DNA of 64,000 nucleotides from Clostridium transplantifaecale. GTDB lineage: Bacteria > Bacillota > Clostridia > Lachnospirales > Lachnospiraceae. Of this stretch, positions 50,966 through 59,826 are shown piece by piece. The notes under the pieces were generated by a model. It saw nothing but the letters and a program-made list of their open reading frames with translations, had not been told where the DNA came from and ran no database searches. Each line of letters opens with the position of its first letter. The stretch's first letter is position 1. Location of the stretch: positions 1 through 64,000 of the forward strand of contig NZ_UYZY01000003.1 in NCBI RefSeq assembly GCF_900626075.1, given 5' to 3'. The translations under genes were made by a program, and so were the position numbers.

Positions 50966-51772
50966 ATGAGCGCAATTTATACTTTAGGTATCGATGTCGG
51001 CTCCACAGCCTCCAAATGCATTATCTTAAAAGACGGCAAGGAGATTGTGGCGAAATCGCTGATTGACGTCGGCGCAGGTACCAGCGGACCGCAGCGCGCG
51101 ATTGAGGCCGTGCTCGATGATATAGGCATGAAAAAGGAAGAGATGGCTTATACACTGGCAACAGGCTATGGCCGTACCTCTCTGATGGACGGTATTGCCG
51201 ACAAGCAGATGAGCGAGCTTTCATGTCATGCCAAAGGAGCTTCCTTTCTGTTTCCAAATGTCCACACAGTCATCGATATCGGAGGACAGGATGTCAAAGT
51301 CCTGCACATTGACAATGGTGCAATGACCAATTTCCAGATGAATGATAAGTGTGCGGCCGGAACGGGACGGTTCCTGGATGTTATGGCGCGCGTTTTGGAA
51401 GTAAAAGTAGCAGATCTGGGCAGGCTCGGCGCAATGTCCCAGAAGAAGGTGGGAATCAGTTCCACCTGTACCGTTTTTGCCGAGAGTGAGGTTATAAGCC
51501 AGTTGGCGATGGGAACCGACAAATGCGATATTATTGCCGGAATTCACCGCTCGGTGGCTCATCGTGTCACAGGGCTCGCCCACCGTATCGGTGTGGTGCC
51601 GGATGTTGTTATGACCGGCGGCGTTGCTCAGAACCTGGGTGTTGTTCAGGCACTCCAGGATGAGCTTGGATGTCCGATTAAGATTTCCCCGCTGACACAG
51701 TATAATGGTGCGCTTGGCGCCGCTCTGCTTGCATGGCAGGCTGCCAGCCGCCGCAGTAGTAGTAATTCATAG
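50966..51772 (+). CDS. hgdC: 2-hydroxyglutaryl-CoA dehydratase activator
   Basis: A 268-aa ASKHA-fold ATPase that, as a dimer, holds one [4Fe-4S] cluster and drives an electron into the dehydratase with ATP hydrolysis. Nucleotide motifs DVGSTASK (residues 10-17) and [10 protein letters not shown]; cluster ligands Cys129 ([10 protein letters not shown]) and Cys168 ([12 protein letters not shown]); TGGVAQN near the end. First of hgdC-hgdA-hgdB. AAAGGAAA upstream. Confidence 0.95.
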   Translation: MSAIYTLGIDVGSTASKCIILKDGKEIVAKSLIDVGAGTSGPQRAIEAVLDDIGMKKEEMAYTLATGYGRTSLMDGIADKQMSELSCHAKGASFLFPNVHTVIDIGGQDVKVLHIDNGAMTNFQMNDKCAAGTGRFLDVMARVLEVKVADLGRLGAMSQKKVGISSTCTVFAESEVISQLAMGTDKCDIIAGIHRSVAHRVTGLAHRIGVVPDVVMTGGVAQNLGVVQALQDELGCPIKISPLTQYNGALGAALLAWQAASRRSSSNS

Positions 51773-51793
51773 AAAGAATGGAGGATAATTATT

Positions 51794-53233
51794 ATGGCAA
51801 AACAAGTTAGTCCTGGCGTTCTCGCACTTCGTAAGGTCGTTGACGACGTCCACAAAGATGCACGCGAGGCCAAAGCAAGAGGCGAGTTAGTTGGCTGGTC
51901 CTCATCCAAGTTCCCATGTGAGCTTGCAGCAGCATTTGATCTGAATGTTATGTATCCGGAGAATCAGGCTGCTGGTATCGCTGCAAACCGTTACGGTGAG
52001 TTAATGTGTCAGGCAGCCGAAGATCTGGGTTATGACAACGATATCTGTGGATATGCCCGTATCAGCCTTGCTTATGCAGCCGGCGTACGCGTATCCCGTA
52101 AGTATGATCCGGAGACAGGAGAGTATATCATTGATCCAAGCACCGGAAAGCCATTAAAGGATGCAGACGGAAACGTTGTAATCGACGAAGCTACCGGTAA
52201 GCCGAAGAAAGATCCTAAGACTCAGACTCCTTACCTGGTACTGGATAACCTGCTTGAGATTGAAGCTCTTCCGGACGGCCCTGAAAAAGAGCGCCGTATG
52301 GAAGCGATCGCTACAATCCGCCAGATGCGTATTCCGCAGCCGGATTTCGTTCTGTGCTGTAACAATATCTGTAACTGTATGACAAAATGGTACGAGAACA
52401 TTGCCCGTATGTGCAATATTCCTCTGATCATGATCGATATCCCATACAACAATACAGTAGACGTACATGACGACAACGTTAAATATGTGCGCGCACAGTT
52501 TGACAAAGCAATCAAACAGCTGGAAGAACTGACAGGTAAGAAGTTCGATGAGAAGAAATTCGAGCAGGCCTGTGCAAATGCAAACCGTACCGCGCAAGCT
52601 TGGTTAAGCGTTTGTGATTACCTTCAGTACAAACCCGCTCCATACAGCGGTTTCGACCTGTTCAACCATATGGCCGACGTTGTTACTGCACGTGCAAGAG
52701 TGGAAGCTGCCGAAGCATTTGAGCTTCTTGCAAGAGATCTGGAAGAGACTGTTAAGAAGGGCGAGACAACCACTCCATTCCCGGAGAAATACCGTGTTAT
52801 GTTCGAGGGTATCCCATGCTGGCCAAAACTTCCGGCTCTGTTTAAACCACTGAAAGAGCATGGAGTAAACGTTACAGCCGTTGTATATGCACCTGCATTC
52901 GGTTTCGTTTATAACAACATCGATGAGATGGCCCGTGCTTACTATAAAGCTCCGAACTCTGTCTGCATCGAGCAGGGTGTTGACTGGCGTGAAGGCATCT
53001 GCCGCGACAATAAGGTAGACGGCGTTCTCGTTCATTACAACAGAAGCTGTAAACCGTGGAGCGGTTATATGGCTGAGATGCAGCGCCGCTTTACCGACGA
53101 TCTGGGTGTTCCATGCGCAGGCTTCGACGGTGACCAGGCTGACCCGCGTAACTTCAATGCCGCTCAGTACGAAACACGTGTACAGGGCCTTGTAGAAGCG
53201 ATGGAAGCAAACAAGCAGGCAAAGGAGGTATAA
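51794..53233 (+). CDS. hgdA: (R)-2-hydroxyglutaryl-CoA dehydratase alpha subunit
   Basis: A 479-aa subunit of the radical dehydratase that converts 2-hydroxyglutaryl-CoA to glutaconyl-CoA. Cys-rich segments typical of HgdA: LVGWSSSKFPCELAAAFDL, CGYARISLAYAAGV, FVLCCNNICNCMTKWYENIA, IDIPYNN and HYNRSCKPWSGYMAEMQ, which place cysteines for a [4Fe-4S] cluster. A Lys/Asp-rich insertion near residues 105-140 (GKPLKDADGNVVIDEATGKP) looks like an exposed loop. Four bases separate it from hgdB. Confidence 0.95.
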   Translation: MAKQVSPGVLALRKVVDDVHKDAREAKARGELVGWSSSKFPCELAAAFDLNVMYPENQAAGIAANRYGELMCQAAEDLGYDNDICGYARISLAYAAGVRVSRKYDPETGEYIIDPSTGKPLKDADGNVVIDEATGKPKKDPKTQTPYLVLDNLLEIEALPDGPEKERRMEAIATIRQMRIPQPDFVLCCNNICNCMTKWYENIARMCNIPLIMIDIPYNNTVDVHDDNVKYVRAQFDKAIKQLEELTGKKFDEKKFEQACANANRTAQAWLSVCDYLQYKPAPYSGFDLFNHMADVVTARARVEAAEAFELLARDLEETVKKGETTTPFPEKYRVMFEGIPCWPKLPALFKPLKEHGVNVTAVVYAPAFGFVYNNIDEMARAYYKAPNSVCIEQGVDWREGICRDNKVDGVLVHYNRSCKPWSGYMAEMQRRFTDDLGVPCAGFDGDQADPRNFNAAQYETRVQGLVEAMEANKQAKEV

Positions 53234-53237
53234 TCAG

Positions 53238-54389
53238 ATGAGTGTTAATGCATTATTAGACGAATTTAAAGTTAAGGCTGCCACTCCGAAACAGCAGCTT
53301 GCAGAATACAAAGCACAGGGTAAGAAAGTCATCGGTGTTCTGCCATATTATGCTCCGGAAGAATTAGTTTATGCAGCAGGTATGGTACCGATGGGAATCT
53401 GGGGTTCCAACAATAAGACCATCAGCCGTGCAAAAGAGTACTGTGCAACATTCTACTGCACTATCGCACAGCTTGCGCTTGAGATGCTGTTAGACGGCAC
53501 CATGGACGATCTGGACGGTATTATCACACCAACTATCTGTGATACCCTGCGTCCTATGAGCCAGAACTTCCGTGTTTCTATGGGAGAGAAGATGGCAGTC
53601 ATCTTCCTGGCACATCCACAGAACCGTTTTGAAGACTTCGGTCTTCAGTTCTGTGTTGATCAGTACAGAACAGTTAAAGAAGAGCTTGAGAAAGTATCCG
53701 GCAAAGAGATTACCAATGAGGCAATCCAGGATGCAATCAAAGTTTACAATAAGAGCCGTGCAGCCCGCCGTAAATTCGTAGAGCTGGCAAGCGCTCACTG
53801 CGACGTAGTTACACCTACCAAGCGTTCCGCTGTATTAAAGGCATTCTTCTTCATGGAGAAACCGGAATACATAGCTAAGCTTGAGGAACTGAACGCAGAA
53901 CTTGAGAAACTTCCGGTCTGTGACTGGCAGGGCACCAAGGTTGTTACTTCCGGTATCATCTGTGACAACCCGAAGCTGCTTGAAATTTTCGAAGAGAACA
54001 ATATTGCTATCGCTGCAGACGACGTTGCCCACGAGAGCCGTGCATTCCGCACAGATGCTCCGGAGGACGAGGCCGACGCTCTGATGGCACTGGCAAAACA
54101 GTTTGCTAACGTGGACTACGAAGTTCTTCTGTATGATGCAGAGTCTTCCAAGAACCGCCGCGGCGAGTTTATTGCAAATATGGTAAAAGAGAGCGGAGCT
54201 CAGGGTCTGGTACTGTTTATGCAGCAGTTCTGTGATCCGGAGGAGATGGAGTATCCATACCTGAAGAAAGCTCTGATGGCTGCAGATATCCCGCACATCA
54301 AACTGGGTATCGATCAGCAGATGCGTGACTTCGGTCAGGCAAGCACTGCTATCCAGGCATTTGCAGATGTTCTGGAGATGAGAAAGTAA
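53238..54389 (+). CDS. hgdB: (R)-2-hydroxyglutaryl-CoA dehydratase beta subunit
   Basis: A 383-aa partner of HgdA. Family motifs: GVLPYYAPEELVYAAGMVPMGIWG, SRAKEYCATFYCTIAQ, PTICDTLRPMSQNF, IICDNPKLLEIFEEN and QQFCDPEEMEYPYLKKAL; the Cys residues bind a second [4Fe-4S] cluster. Last gene of the cluster, followed by a terminator at 54417-54450. The frame is complete and undisturbed. Confidence 0.95.
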   Translation: MSVNALLDEFKVKAATPKQQLAEYKAQGKKVIGVLPYYAPEELVYAAGMVPMGIWGSNNKTISRAKEYCATFYCTIAQLALEMLLDGTMDDLDGIITPTICDTLRPMSQNFRVSMGEKMAVIFLAHPQNRFEDFGLQFCVDQYRTVKEELEKVSGKEITNEAIQDAIKVYNKSRAARRKFVELASAHCDVVTPTKRSAVLKAFFFMEKPEYIAKLEELNAELEKLPVCDWQGTKVVTSGIICDNPKLLEIFEENNIAIAADDVAHESRAFRTDAPEDEADALMALAKQFANVDYEVLLYDAESSKNRRGEFIANMVKESGAQGLVLFMQQFCDPEEMEYPYLKKALMAADIPHIKLGIDQQMRDFGQASTAIQAFADVLEMRK

Positions 54390-54416
54390 TTTAGCGGATG
54401 AAAATCCGGGGAATAG

Positions 54417-54450
54417 AGGGCGCTCCTGTAAAAGGGGGCGCCTTTTTCTG
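54417..54450 (+). terminator. hgd operon terminator
   Basis: AGGGCGCTCC / GGGGGCGCCT stem with two G-T pairs, then a T run. Confidence 0.7.
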
Positions 54451-54511
54451 TGGAGGAGGGAGAAATGAGGATGCGGATGGGGAGGTCCGGGATGGGGAGC
54501 GGAGGTAGGGA

Positions 54512-54553
54512 GAGTCTTCGGTCCCGGGCTTTAGGCTGCTGCAGGCGGGGATT
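54512..54553 (+). repeat. Fragment of the structured repeat of 40996-41973
   Basis: GAGTCTTCGGTCCCGG followed by TTTAGGCTGCTGCAGGCGGGG matches the start of the left copy (GAGTCTTCAGTCCCGG, TTTGTAGGTTGTGGTGAGGGGG from 41067). The closing AAGACTC arm is absent, so this is a truncated copy. It lies in the gene-free stretch 54451-54818, which is G-rich then AT-rich. Confidence 0.5.
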
Positions 54554-54818
54554 GTTGTGGGCGCTAGGTGGGATTGAGGGATGGGGGATTGCTGGCAGTG
54601 GGTACATTATAGAGACTGTTTCTATGTTTTTTGTAGAAATGGTCTTTTTTTGTTGGTGAGGAGAAGGGGGAAAGTGGGGATTGGTTCGGACAGGTACAAT
54701 ATAGATGAATTTTACAGAGTAAAATGAATAAATAGATAAAGAATCTGATAAAAAATAGACAATTAGTGAATTGTATGGATTGCATAATAATAAATATTTT
54801 TTTTGTGAATATTTTCTG

Positions 54819-54873
54819 TTGTATTGATTGTCCATGTATTTTATAATGTTTTTAGTAAATAAAACTTAGTTTT
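54819..54873 (+). promoter_or_regulatory. Promoter and palindrome of the sugar-acid cluster
   Basis: TTGTAT (54819-54824), 17-bp spacer, TATAAT (54842-54847), then AAAACTTAGTTTT (54861-54873), a 13-bp palindrome repeated as AAAACTAAGTTTT at 57697-57709. Likely operator of the IclR protein encoded at 56870. Confidence 0.6.
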
Positions 54874-54903
54874 ATACAATAAAATATTCTGGAGAGGAGA
54901 AGT

Positions 54904-55668
54904 ATGGTTTTAGACAGTTTTGTTTTGAAAGGCAAAGTTGCCCTCATCACAGGGGGAGGGACGGGGATTGGTTTGGGGATTGCGCGGGGGCTGGCGGAAG
55001 CGGGGGCGGATGTGGCCTGCGTATATAACAGCCATAGGCCCGATGAGCTGGAGGCATATGTAAAAGGGCTGGGAGGTGAGTTTCTTGCGGTCCGCAGGGA
55101 TTTGTCTGAGATGGAAAGTCTGCCGGAGGTGATGCGGTGCGTGCTGGAGAAGTTTGGACGGCTTGATATTCTTGTGAATAACTCCGGCATCTGTCCTCGG
55201 GAAGCGGCTCTGGATTACAGTGAGAAGACATGGGACGATATTATGCAGTTGAATTCGAAGACGGTATTTTTCCTTTCTCAACTGGCTGCCAGGCAGTTTA
55301 TTGAGCAGAAGTCAGGGGGGAAGATTATTAATATTGCTTCGATGATGTCTTACCTGGGCGGTTTTAATACGGCGGCTTATACGGCCAGCAAGCATGCGGT
55401 GGCTGGACTTACGAAGGTGCTTGCCAGCGAGTGGGGAGGCAGGGGGATTAATGTCAATGCGATAGCTCCCGGGTGGATTTGTACCAATCTGTCGGCGCCG
55501 CTTCGGGCGGATCCGCAGAGGAATGAATCGGTGAAGGCCAGAATTCCGCAGGGAGACTGGGGAACTCCGGAAGATTTTAAAGGGGTGGCGGTACTTCTTG
55601 CAAGCCACGCTTCAGATTACATTAACGGCGTGGTTATTCCGGTTGACGGAGGTTATCTGACTAAGTAA
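54904..55668 (+). CDS. SDR family oxidoreductase, KduD-like
   Basis: A 254-aa short-chain dehydrogenase. Cofactor loop TGGGTGIGLGIA, NNSG after strand 4, catalytic Ser in INIASMMSYLGG, and YTASK with Tyr and Lys. The C-terminal segments GINVNAIAPGWICTNLSAPL and ASDYINGVVIPVDGGYLTK closely resemble 2-dehydro-3-deoxy-D-gluconate 5-dehydrogenase (KduD). First gene of the sugar-acid cluster, directly behind an operator-like palindrome. GGAGAGGAG upstream. Confidence 0.85.
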   Translation: MVLDSFVLKGKVALITGGGTGIGLGIARGLAEAGADVACVYNSHRPDELEAYVKGLGGEFLAVRRDLSEMESLPEVMRCVLEKFGRLDILVNNSGICPREAALDYSEKTWDDIMQLNSKTVFFLSQLAARQFIEQKSGGKIINIASMMSYLGGFNTAAYTASKHAVAGLTKVLASEWGGRGINVNAIAPGWICTNLSAPLRADPQRNESVKARIPQGDWGTPEDFKGVAVLLASHASDYINGVVIPVDGGYLTK

Positions 55669-55735
55669 GAAAAGATGTTCAGACAGGTAGGTGTGGTTGC
55701 CTGATCAGCTTAGCGGGCAGGAGGAGAGTGATTGA

Positions 55736-56761
55736 ATGAAGGCATTGGTGTTGAACGGTGCATATGATTTAAGCTTTGAGGAGAGACGCATGCCGGAGCG
55801 AAAGGACGGGGAGCTTCTGATCAGGATGCGGGCTGTGAGCATTTGCGGTTCTGATATCCATGCGATCAGAGGGGAACAGCCGTTATTTACCTTTCCAAGG
55901 GTAATAGGGCATGAGATAGCGGCAGTCGTGGCGGATGCTGGGGATTCCACGAAATTCAGGGAGGGGGACAGTGTATGTGTCATGCCATGCATCTCCTGTG
56001 ATTCCTGTATGGCCTGTAAGGCGGGGAAGACGAACTGCTGCAGTTGTCTGAAGCTTTACGGTGTCCATGAAGACGGAGGTCTTCAGGAGTATTTATCGCT
56101 GCCCGAGCGGTTTTTACTTAAGAATCCGTTTCCGGACAGACAGGAGGAGGCGGCACTCATAGAACCGCTGACCATCGGTTATCACGCCGTATCGCGAATG
56201 CGGCCGGGACGGGGAAAGAGACTCCTGATTCTCGGGGCAGGACCAATTGGGACCGCATGCGCGGTGTGTGCGGAGGCGCTTGGGATGAATGCGGTATTGG
56301 CAGATATTAACCCGGCCAGGCGGGAATTTGTCCGGAAAACCTTTGGTTTCTCCGTCTTTAATCCCCTGGATGAGACGGAGAAAGCAGATGTCATGGGTCA
56401 AATTGCTCAGGACGGATTCGACGGAGTGATTGATACAACCGCCAATAAGAATTCGATGGAACATGCATTTGAATGGATTGGACATGGAGGTGAGATCGTA
56501 TTTGTCGGAATGTTTAAAGGGACTCTGGAAATAGATGAGGCCGCTTTCCACATGAAAGAACCGTCGCTTCATGTTACGCGGAATTCGGTGCCCGAAGATT
56601 ACCGGTCCGTTATGGGGCTGTGGGAAGAGGGGCGAGTGGATCCCGGTCTTTTTATCACAGACAGGACTGCGTTTGAAAACGCGGGGACCGAGGTTTTAAA
56701 ATGGGCGGACGGGAGACAGGAGGTATTTAAAGGGATTGTGAAATTTAAGGAGGGCGTATAA
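55736..56761 (+). CDS. Zinc-dependent medium-chain alcohol dehydrogenase
   Basis: A 341-aa MDR protein. Catalytic zinc ligands Cys in SICGSDIHAIRG and His-Glu in GHEIAAVV; structural zinc site with four Cys in CISCDSCMACKAGKTNC; Rossmann motif LGAGPIGTACAVCAEALG followed by an Asp (LADIN) that favours NAD. The substrate is probably a sugar acid or polyol, judged from the neighbouring genes (compare galactonate, idonate and threonine dehydrogenases). Sits 67 bases behind the SDR gene, likely co-transcribed. Confidence 0.85.
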   Translation: MKALVLNGAYDLSFEERRMPERKDGELLIRMRAVSICGSDIHAIRGEQPLFTFPRVIGHEIAAVVADAGDSTKFREGDSVCVMPCISCDSCMACKAGKTNCCSCLKLYGVHEDGGLQEYLSLPERFLLKNPFPDRQEEAALIEPLTIGYHAVSRMRPGRGKRLLILGAGPIGTACAVCAEALGMNAVLADINPARREFVRKTFGFSVFNPLDETEKADVMGQIAQDGFDGVIDTTANKNSMEHAFEWIGHGGEIVFVGMFKGTLEIDEAAFHMKEPSLHVTRNSVPEDYRSVMGLWEEGRVDPGLFITDRTAFENAGTEVLKWADGRQEVFKGIVKFKEGV

Positions 56762-56869
56762 CTTGCCATCAGGTTTTTTTGTTGATATAATTCAATAAAA
56801 GATTTTATCAGGGCAGCGGCTGGGTAAAAGCCTGTTTGACAGGCCCTGGGCGAAACAGGAGGGAAACCG

Positions 56870-57652
56870 GTGAATACAAGTAAGGATTATACAATCAGCG
56901 CGGTTCAGAAGGCGTTAAAGCTTTTAAAACTCTTTGACGAAAACCACTTTGAGATGTCACTGTCTGAGATCAGCGCGATGACGGGAGTGGGAAAAAGTTC
57001 GACACTGCGTTTGCTTTTTACTCTGGCGTCAGAGGGGTTTATCGAATATGATGAAACGAATAAGACGTACAGTCTTGGACTGGTGCCTCTCCACCTCAGC
57101 ACTCTGAAGAAAAACCATCTGGATTTGCGCAAGATAGCGGTGCCGTACCTTCAGGAGATAGCGGACCGTAAAAGTGTTATCTGTTATCTTGGAATACGGA
57201 GGGAAGACAAGGTTCTGATGATCGAATGTGTCGTACCCAGGGATGTACCCTCATGGGCGCAGCTTATGATCCGCTCGGGCGGAATGAGGGAACTATACTC
57301 TACCGGAATCGGAAGATTATTTCTTTCCAGGATGCCAGGGGAGGAACTGGAGGAATATATTCAATCAATCCATGTGGAGCGGTTTACCGATAAGACGGTC
57401 ACCGATAAGGAGGAACTGCTCAGGATAATCCGAAAGGCCGGGAAAGAAGGATATTCTTTTAATAATGGGGAAAATGAACCATATATTTCCAGTGTCTGTG
57501 CTCCGATTTTCGATTACAATAAAGAGATGACGGCAGGGATCAGTATCTGTGGAATTCAGGAGCTATTCGAAGGGGAAAAGAGAGAAGAGGCAAAACAGGA
57601 TGTAATCAGAACGGCAGGAAGGATATCTGCAAGACTGGGATGTCCTGTATAA
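56870..57652 (+). CDS. IclR family transcriptional regulator
   Basis: GTG start behind GGAGGG. The 260-aa protein has an N-terminal winged helix (ISAVQKALKLLKLFDENHFE, MSLSEISAMTGVGKSSTLRL, LFTLASEGFIEYDE) and a C-terminal IclR effector domain (residues ~85-255: MIECVVPRDVPSWAQLMIRS, GMRELYSTGIGRLFLSRM, CAPIFDYNKEMTAGISI). KdgR-type members respond to 2-keto-3-deoxygluconate. Located between the two transcription units that share the AAAACT-AGTTTT palindrome, so it is the natural candidate to bind it. Confidence 0.88.
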   Translation: MNTSKDYTISAVQKALKLLKLFDENHFEMSLSEISAMTGVGKSSTLRLLFTLASEGFIEYDETNKTYSLGLVPLHLSTLKKNHLDLRKIAVPYLQEIADRKSVICYLGIRREDKVLMIECVVPRDVPSWAQLMIRSGGMRELYSTGIGRLFLSRMPGEELEEYIQSIHVERFTDKTVTDKEELLRIIRKAGKEGYSFNNGENEPYISSVCAPIFDYNKEMTAGISICGIQELFEGEKREEAKQDVIRTAGRISARLGCPV

Positions 57653-57696
57653 AAAAAACAAAGGTAAAAGACGCGTTTTTTTATATAGAATAAAAT

Positions 57697-57709
57697 AAAA
57701 CTAAGTTTT
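57697..57709 (+). promoter_or_regulatory. Second copy of the sugar-acid cluster palindrome
   Basis: AAAACTAAGTTTT, followed by TATAAAATAAA, in the AT-rich gap before the 2-hydroxyacid dehydrogenase gene. Differs from 54861-54873 only at the central base. Confidence 0.6.
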
Positions 57710-57764
57710 ACTGTATAAAATAAATTGAATAAATTAAAAAAAAGAAATAAAAGCGGAGGATAAA

Positions 57765-58748
57765 ATGGGGGAAGAAAGCAGGGGGAAGAAAATCGTAATA
57801 AGCGATTATTACTATGAAAATCTGGACTTGGAGCGTCGGGAAATTGCACAGATTAAGGATGCTGAGCTATTCGATTACCACTGTAAGACGGAGGAGGAAG
57901 TGATTGGGGCAGCCAGGGACGCAGACGTGCTGATTGTGCAGTTTGCTCCGATAACGAAAAGAGTCATAGAAAGTCTGGAGCACTGCAGGCTCATCGTCAG
58001 GTATGCGATTGGTGTGGACAACATTGATGTGAAAGCGGCTTCCGAAAAGGGAATCTATGTAGCCAATGTCCCTGATTACAGCCTGGATGAGGTGTCCAAC
58101 CATGCGATAGCCCTCTTAATGGCCTGTGCAAGAAAACTGCCATCCCTGGCGTCGTTGGTAAAAGAGGGGAAATGGGATTACAGTCTCGTGAAACCGCTTT
58201 ACCGCATGGAAGGAAAAGTTCTGGGACTGGTTGGTTTAGGAAGAATTCCGGCTCTTGTCGCAAAAAAAATGGCCGGTTTTGGCATGAGAATGATTGCATA
58301 TGACCCCTATATGCCGGCTGAAACGGCAAAAAAGCTGGGCGTAGAGCTGGTGGCCTTGGAGACGCTCCTGGCGGAAAGTGATTACATATCGGTACACTGC
58401 CCACTGAACGGGGAGACGCGCCATCTGTTCGACTATGACAAATTTAAGAAGATGAAAAGAACCGCTTTTATAATTAATACGGCCAGAGGTGGCGTAATCT
58501 GCGAGGAGGATTTGATAAAGGCGCTTAAAGAAGGGGAGATTGCGGGCGCAGGAATTGATGTCTGTGAAAAAGAGCCAATCGATCCGGACAGTCCGCTGCT
58601 TAAAATGGAACAGGCCATCGTAACGCCCCATGTGGCTTGGTATTCGGAGGAGGCAGTTAAGAGCCTGCAGAAAAAGGTTGCCGAGGAGGCAGTCAGAGTA
58701 CTGAATGGTGAAAAACCGCTGCATCCGGTCAATGTGCCGAAGTCTTAA
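57765..58748 (+). CDS. D-isomer-specific 2-hydroxyacid dehydrogenase
   Basis: A 327-aa NAD-dependent enzyme of the phosphoglycerate dehydrogenase/CtBP branch. Substrate-domain motif VRYAIGVDNIDVKAA, NVPDYSLDEVSNHAIALLM, Rossmann loop GLVGLGRIPALVA followed by YDP, catalytic Arg in INTARGGVICEEDL, Glu in GIDVCEKEPI and His in VTPHVAWYS. The substrate is probably a 2-keto or 2-hydroxy sugar acid. First gene of the second transcription unit; dgoK follows after 31 bases. AGCGGAGG upstream. Confidence 0.87.
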   Translation: MGEESRGKKIVISDYYYENLDLERREIAQIKDAELFDYHCKTEEEVIGAARDADVLIVQFAPITKRVIESLEHCRLIVRYAIGVDNIDVKAASEKGIYVANVPDYSLDEVSNHAIALLMACARKLPSLASLVKEGKWDYSLVKPLYRMEGKVLGLVGLGRIPALVAKKMAGFGMRMIAYDPYMPAETAKKLGVELVALETLLAESDYISVHCPLNGETRHLFDYDKFKKMKRTAFIINTARGGVICEEDLIKALKEGEIAGAGIDVCEKEPIDPDSPLLKMEQAIVTPHVAWYSEEAVKSLQKKVAEEAVRVLNGEKPLHPVNVPKS

Positions 58749-58779
58749 AAGTCAGTTGAAAATGACGGGAGGGTTAAAT

Positions 58780-59826
58780 ATGTTTGCTGTAATTGATTGC
58801 GGAACAACCAATACGAGAATTTACATCGTGGATCGGAACAGAACAATTGCGGCCTGCGGCAGCCGGAAAGTAGGGGTCAGAGATACCTCTATTACGGGAA
58901 GCAGGGATGCCTTAAGGCAGGGAATCACGGAACTGTTTTTTGAAATCCTGAACGAATATGGAATCAGGGATGAGGATGTGGAATTTGCCGTGGCGTCGGG
59001 GATGATTACCTCTGAAATCGGCCTGATAGAGATTCCGCATTTGGTGGCTCCCGCCGGTCTGTCGGATTTGTCGGAGGGAATCCTGGAAGTCAATGATGAA
59101 ACGGTGCTTCCAATTCACCGGCCGGTTTATTTTATCCGGGGCATTAGAAACCGGTATCCGGAGAATGCACGTGCGCAGGATTTGCGGGACGTCGACTTTA
59201 TGAGAGGGGAGGAGGTGCAGTGCATTGGAATCATAGAAGAAAAAAAGATAAAAGAACCGTGCAGCATTGTTGCCTTAAGCTCCCATACTAAGGTGATGTA
59301 TATTGACGAGGGGCAGAGAGTGACCGCCAGCAACACGACAATCAGTGGGCAGTTTTATGAGGCGCTTCTGAATTCCACGAACATCGGAAAAAGCCTGATT
59401 AAGGCAGAGGGGGAGGAAGCAGGCGGGTATTCCTTTGAAGAACTTGTGGATACGGCCGTTGACTGTGTGGAGCATGCGGGGCTTGGACGCACGCTTCTTA
59501 TGCCACGTTTTTTGCAGGTACTTTTGAAAACGGACAGCCGGGAACGCGACATTTTTACCAATGCGGCGATTGCCGCCGATGATTTGAAAGCATTTGAGGA
59601 AATGAGAAATAAAGGGTATGACAGCAATCATTACATTTTTTACGGACATGAGAGCCGGTGCCGCATGTATGAGTATCTCCTAAAAAAAAGGTTTGGGGAG
59701 GAGCTTGTCATCGAATTTATTTACGATAAAGAGGAGATAGGAAAACTTACAGTTCGGGGTGCAGTTGAGATCGCTTTAGACAAGATAAGGGAAAGAGAAG
59801 GGGAGGGGAAGACATGTTTCAGATGA
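58780..59826 (+). CDS. dgoK: 2-dehydro-3-deoxygalactonokinase (DgoK family)
   Basis: Start at ATG 58780 with GGGAGGG 7 bases upstream gives 348 aa; the frame extends 25 codons upstream into the previous gene without support. DgoK motifs: DCGTTNTRIYIVD (phosphate loop), FAVASGMITSEIGLIEIPHL, PAGLSDL, YFIRGIRN, RDVDFMRGEEVQCIG, SSHTKVMYID and SNTTISGQFYEALLN. It phosphorylates 2-keto-3-deoxygalactonate or a similar acid. Overlaps the lyase gene by 13 bases, so the two are coupled. Confidence 0.87.
   Translation: MFAVIDCGTTNTRIYIVDRNRTIAACGSRKVGVRDTSITGSRDALRQGITELFFEILNEYGIRDEDVEFAVASGMITSEIGLIEIPHLVAPAGLSDLSEGILEVNDETVLPIHRPVYFIRGIRNRYPENARAQDLRDVDFMRGEEVQCIGIIEEKKIKEPCSIVALSSHTKVMYIDEGQRVTASNTTISGQFYEALLNSTNIGKSLIKAEGEEAGGYSFEELVDTAVDCVEHAGLGRTLLMPRFLQVLLKTDSRERDIFTNAAIAADDLKAFEEMRNKGYDSNHYIFYGHESRCRMYEYLLKKRFGEELVIEFIYDKEEIGKLTVRGAVEIALDKIREREGEGKTCFR

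Noticed and set aside
54450-54659. 69-aa ORF after hgdB
   Set aside because: Arg/Gly/Met-rich frame across a terminator and the repeat fragment, no ribosome binding site.
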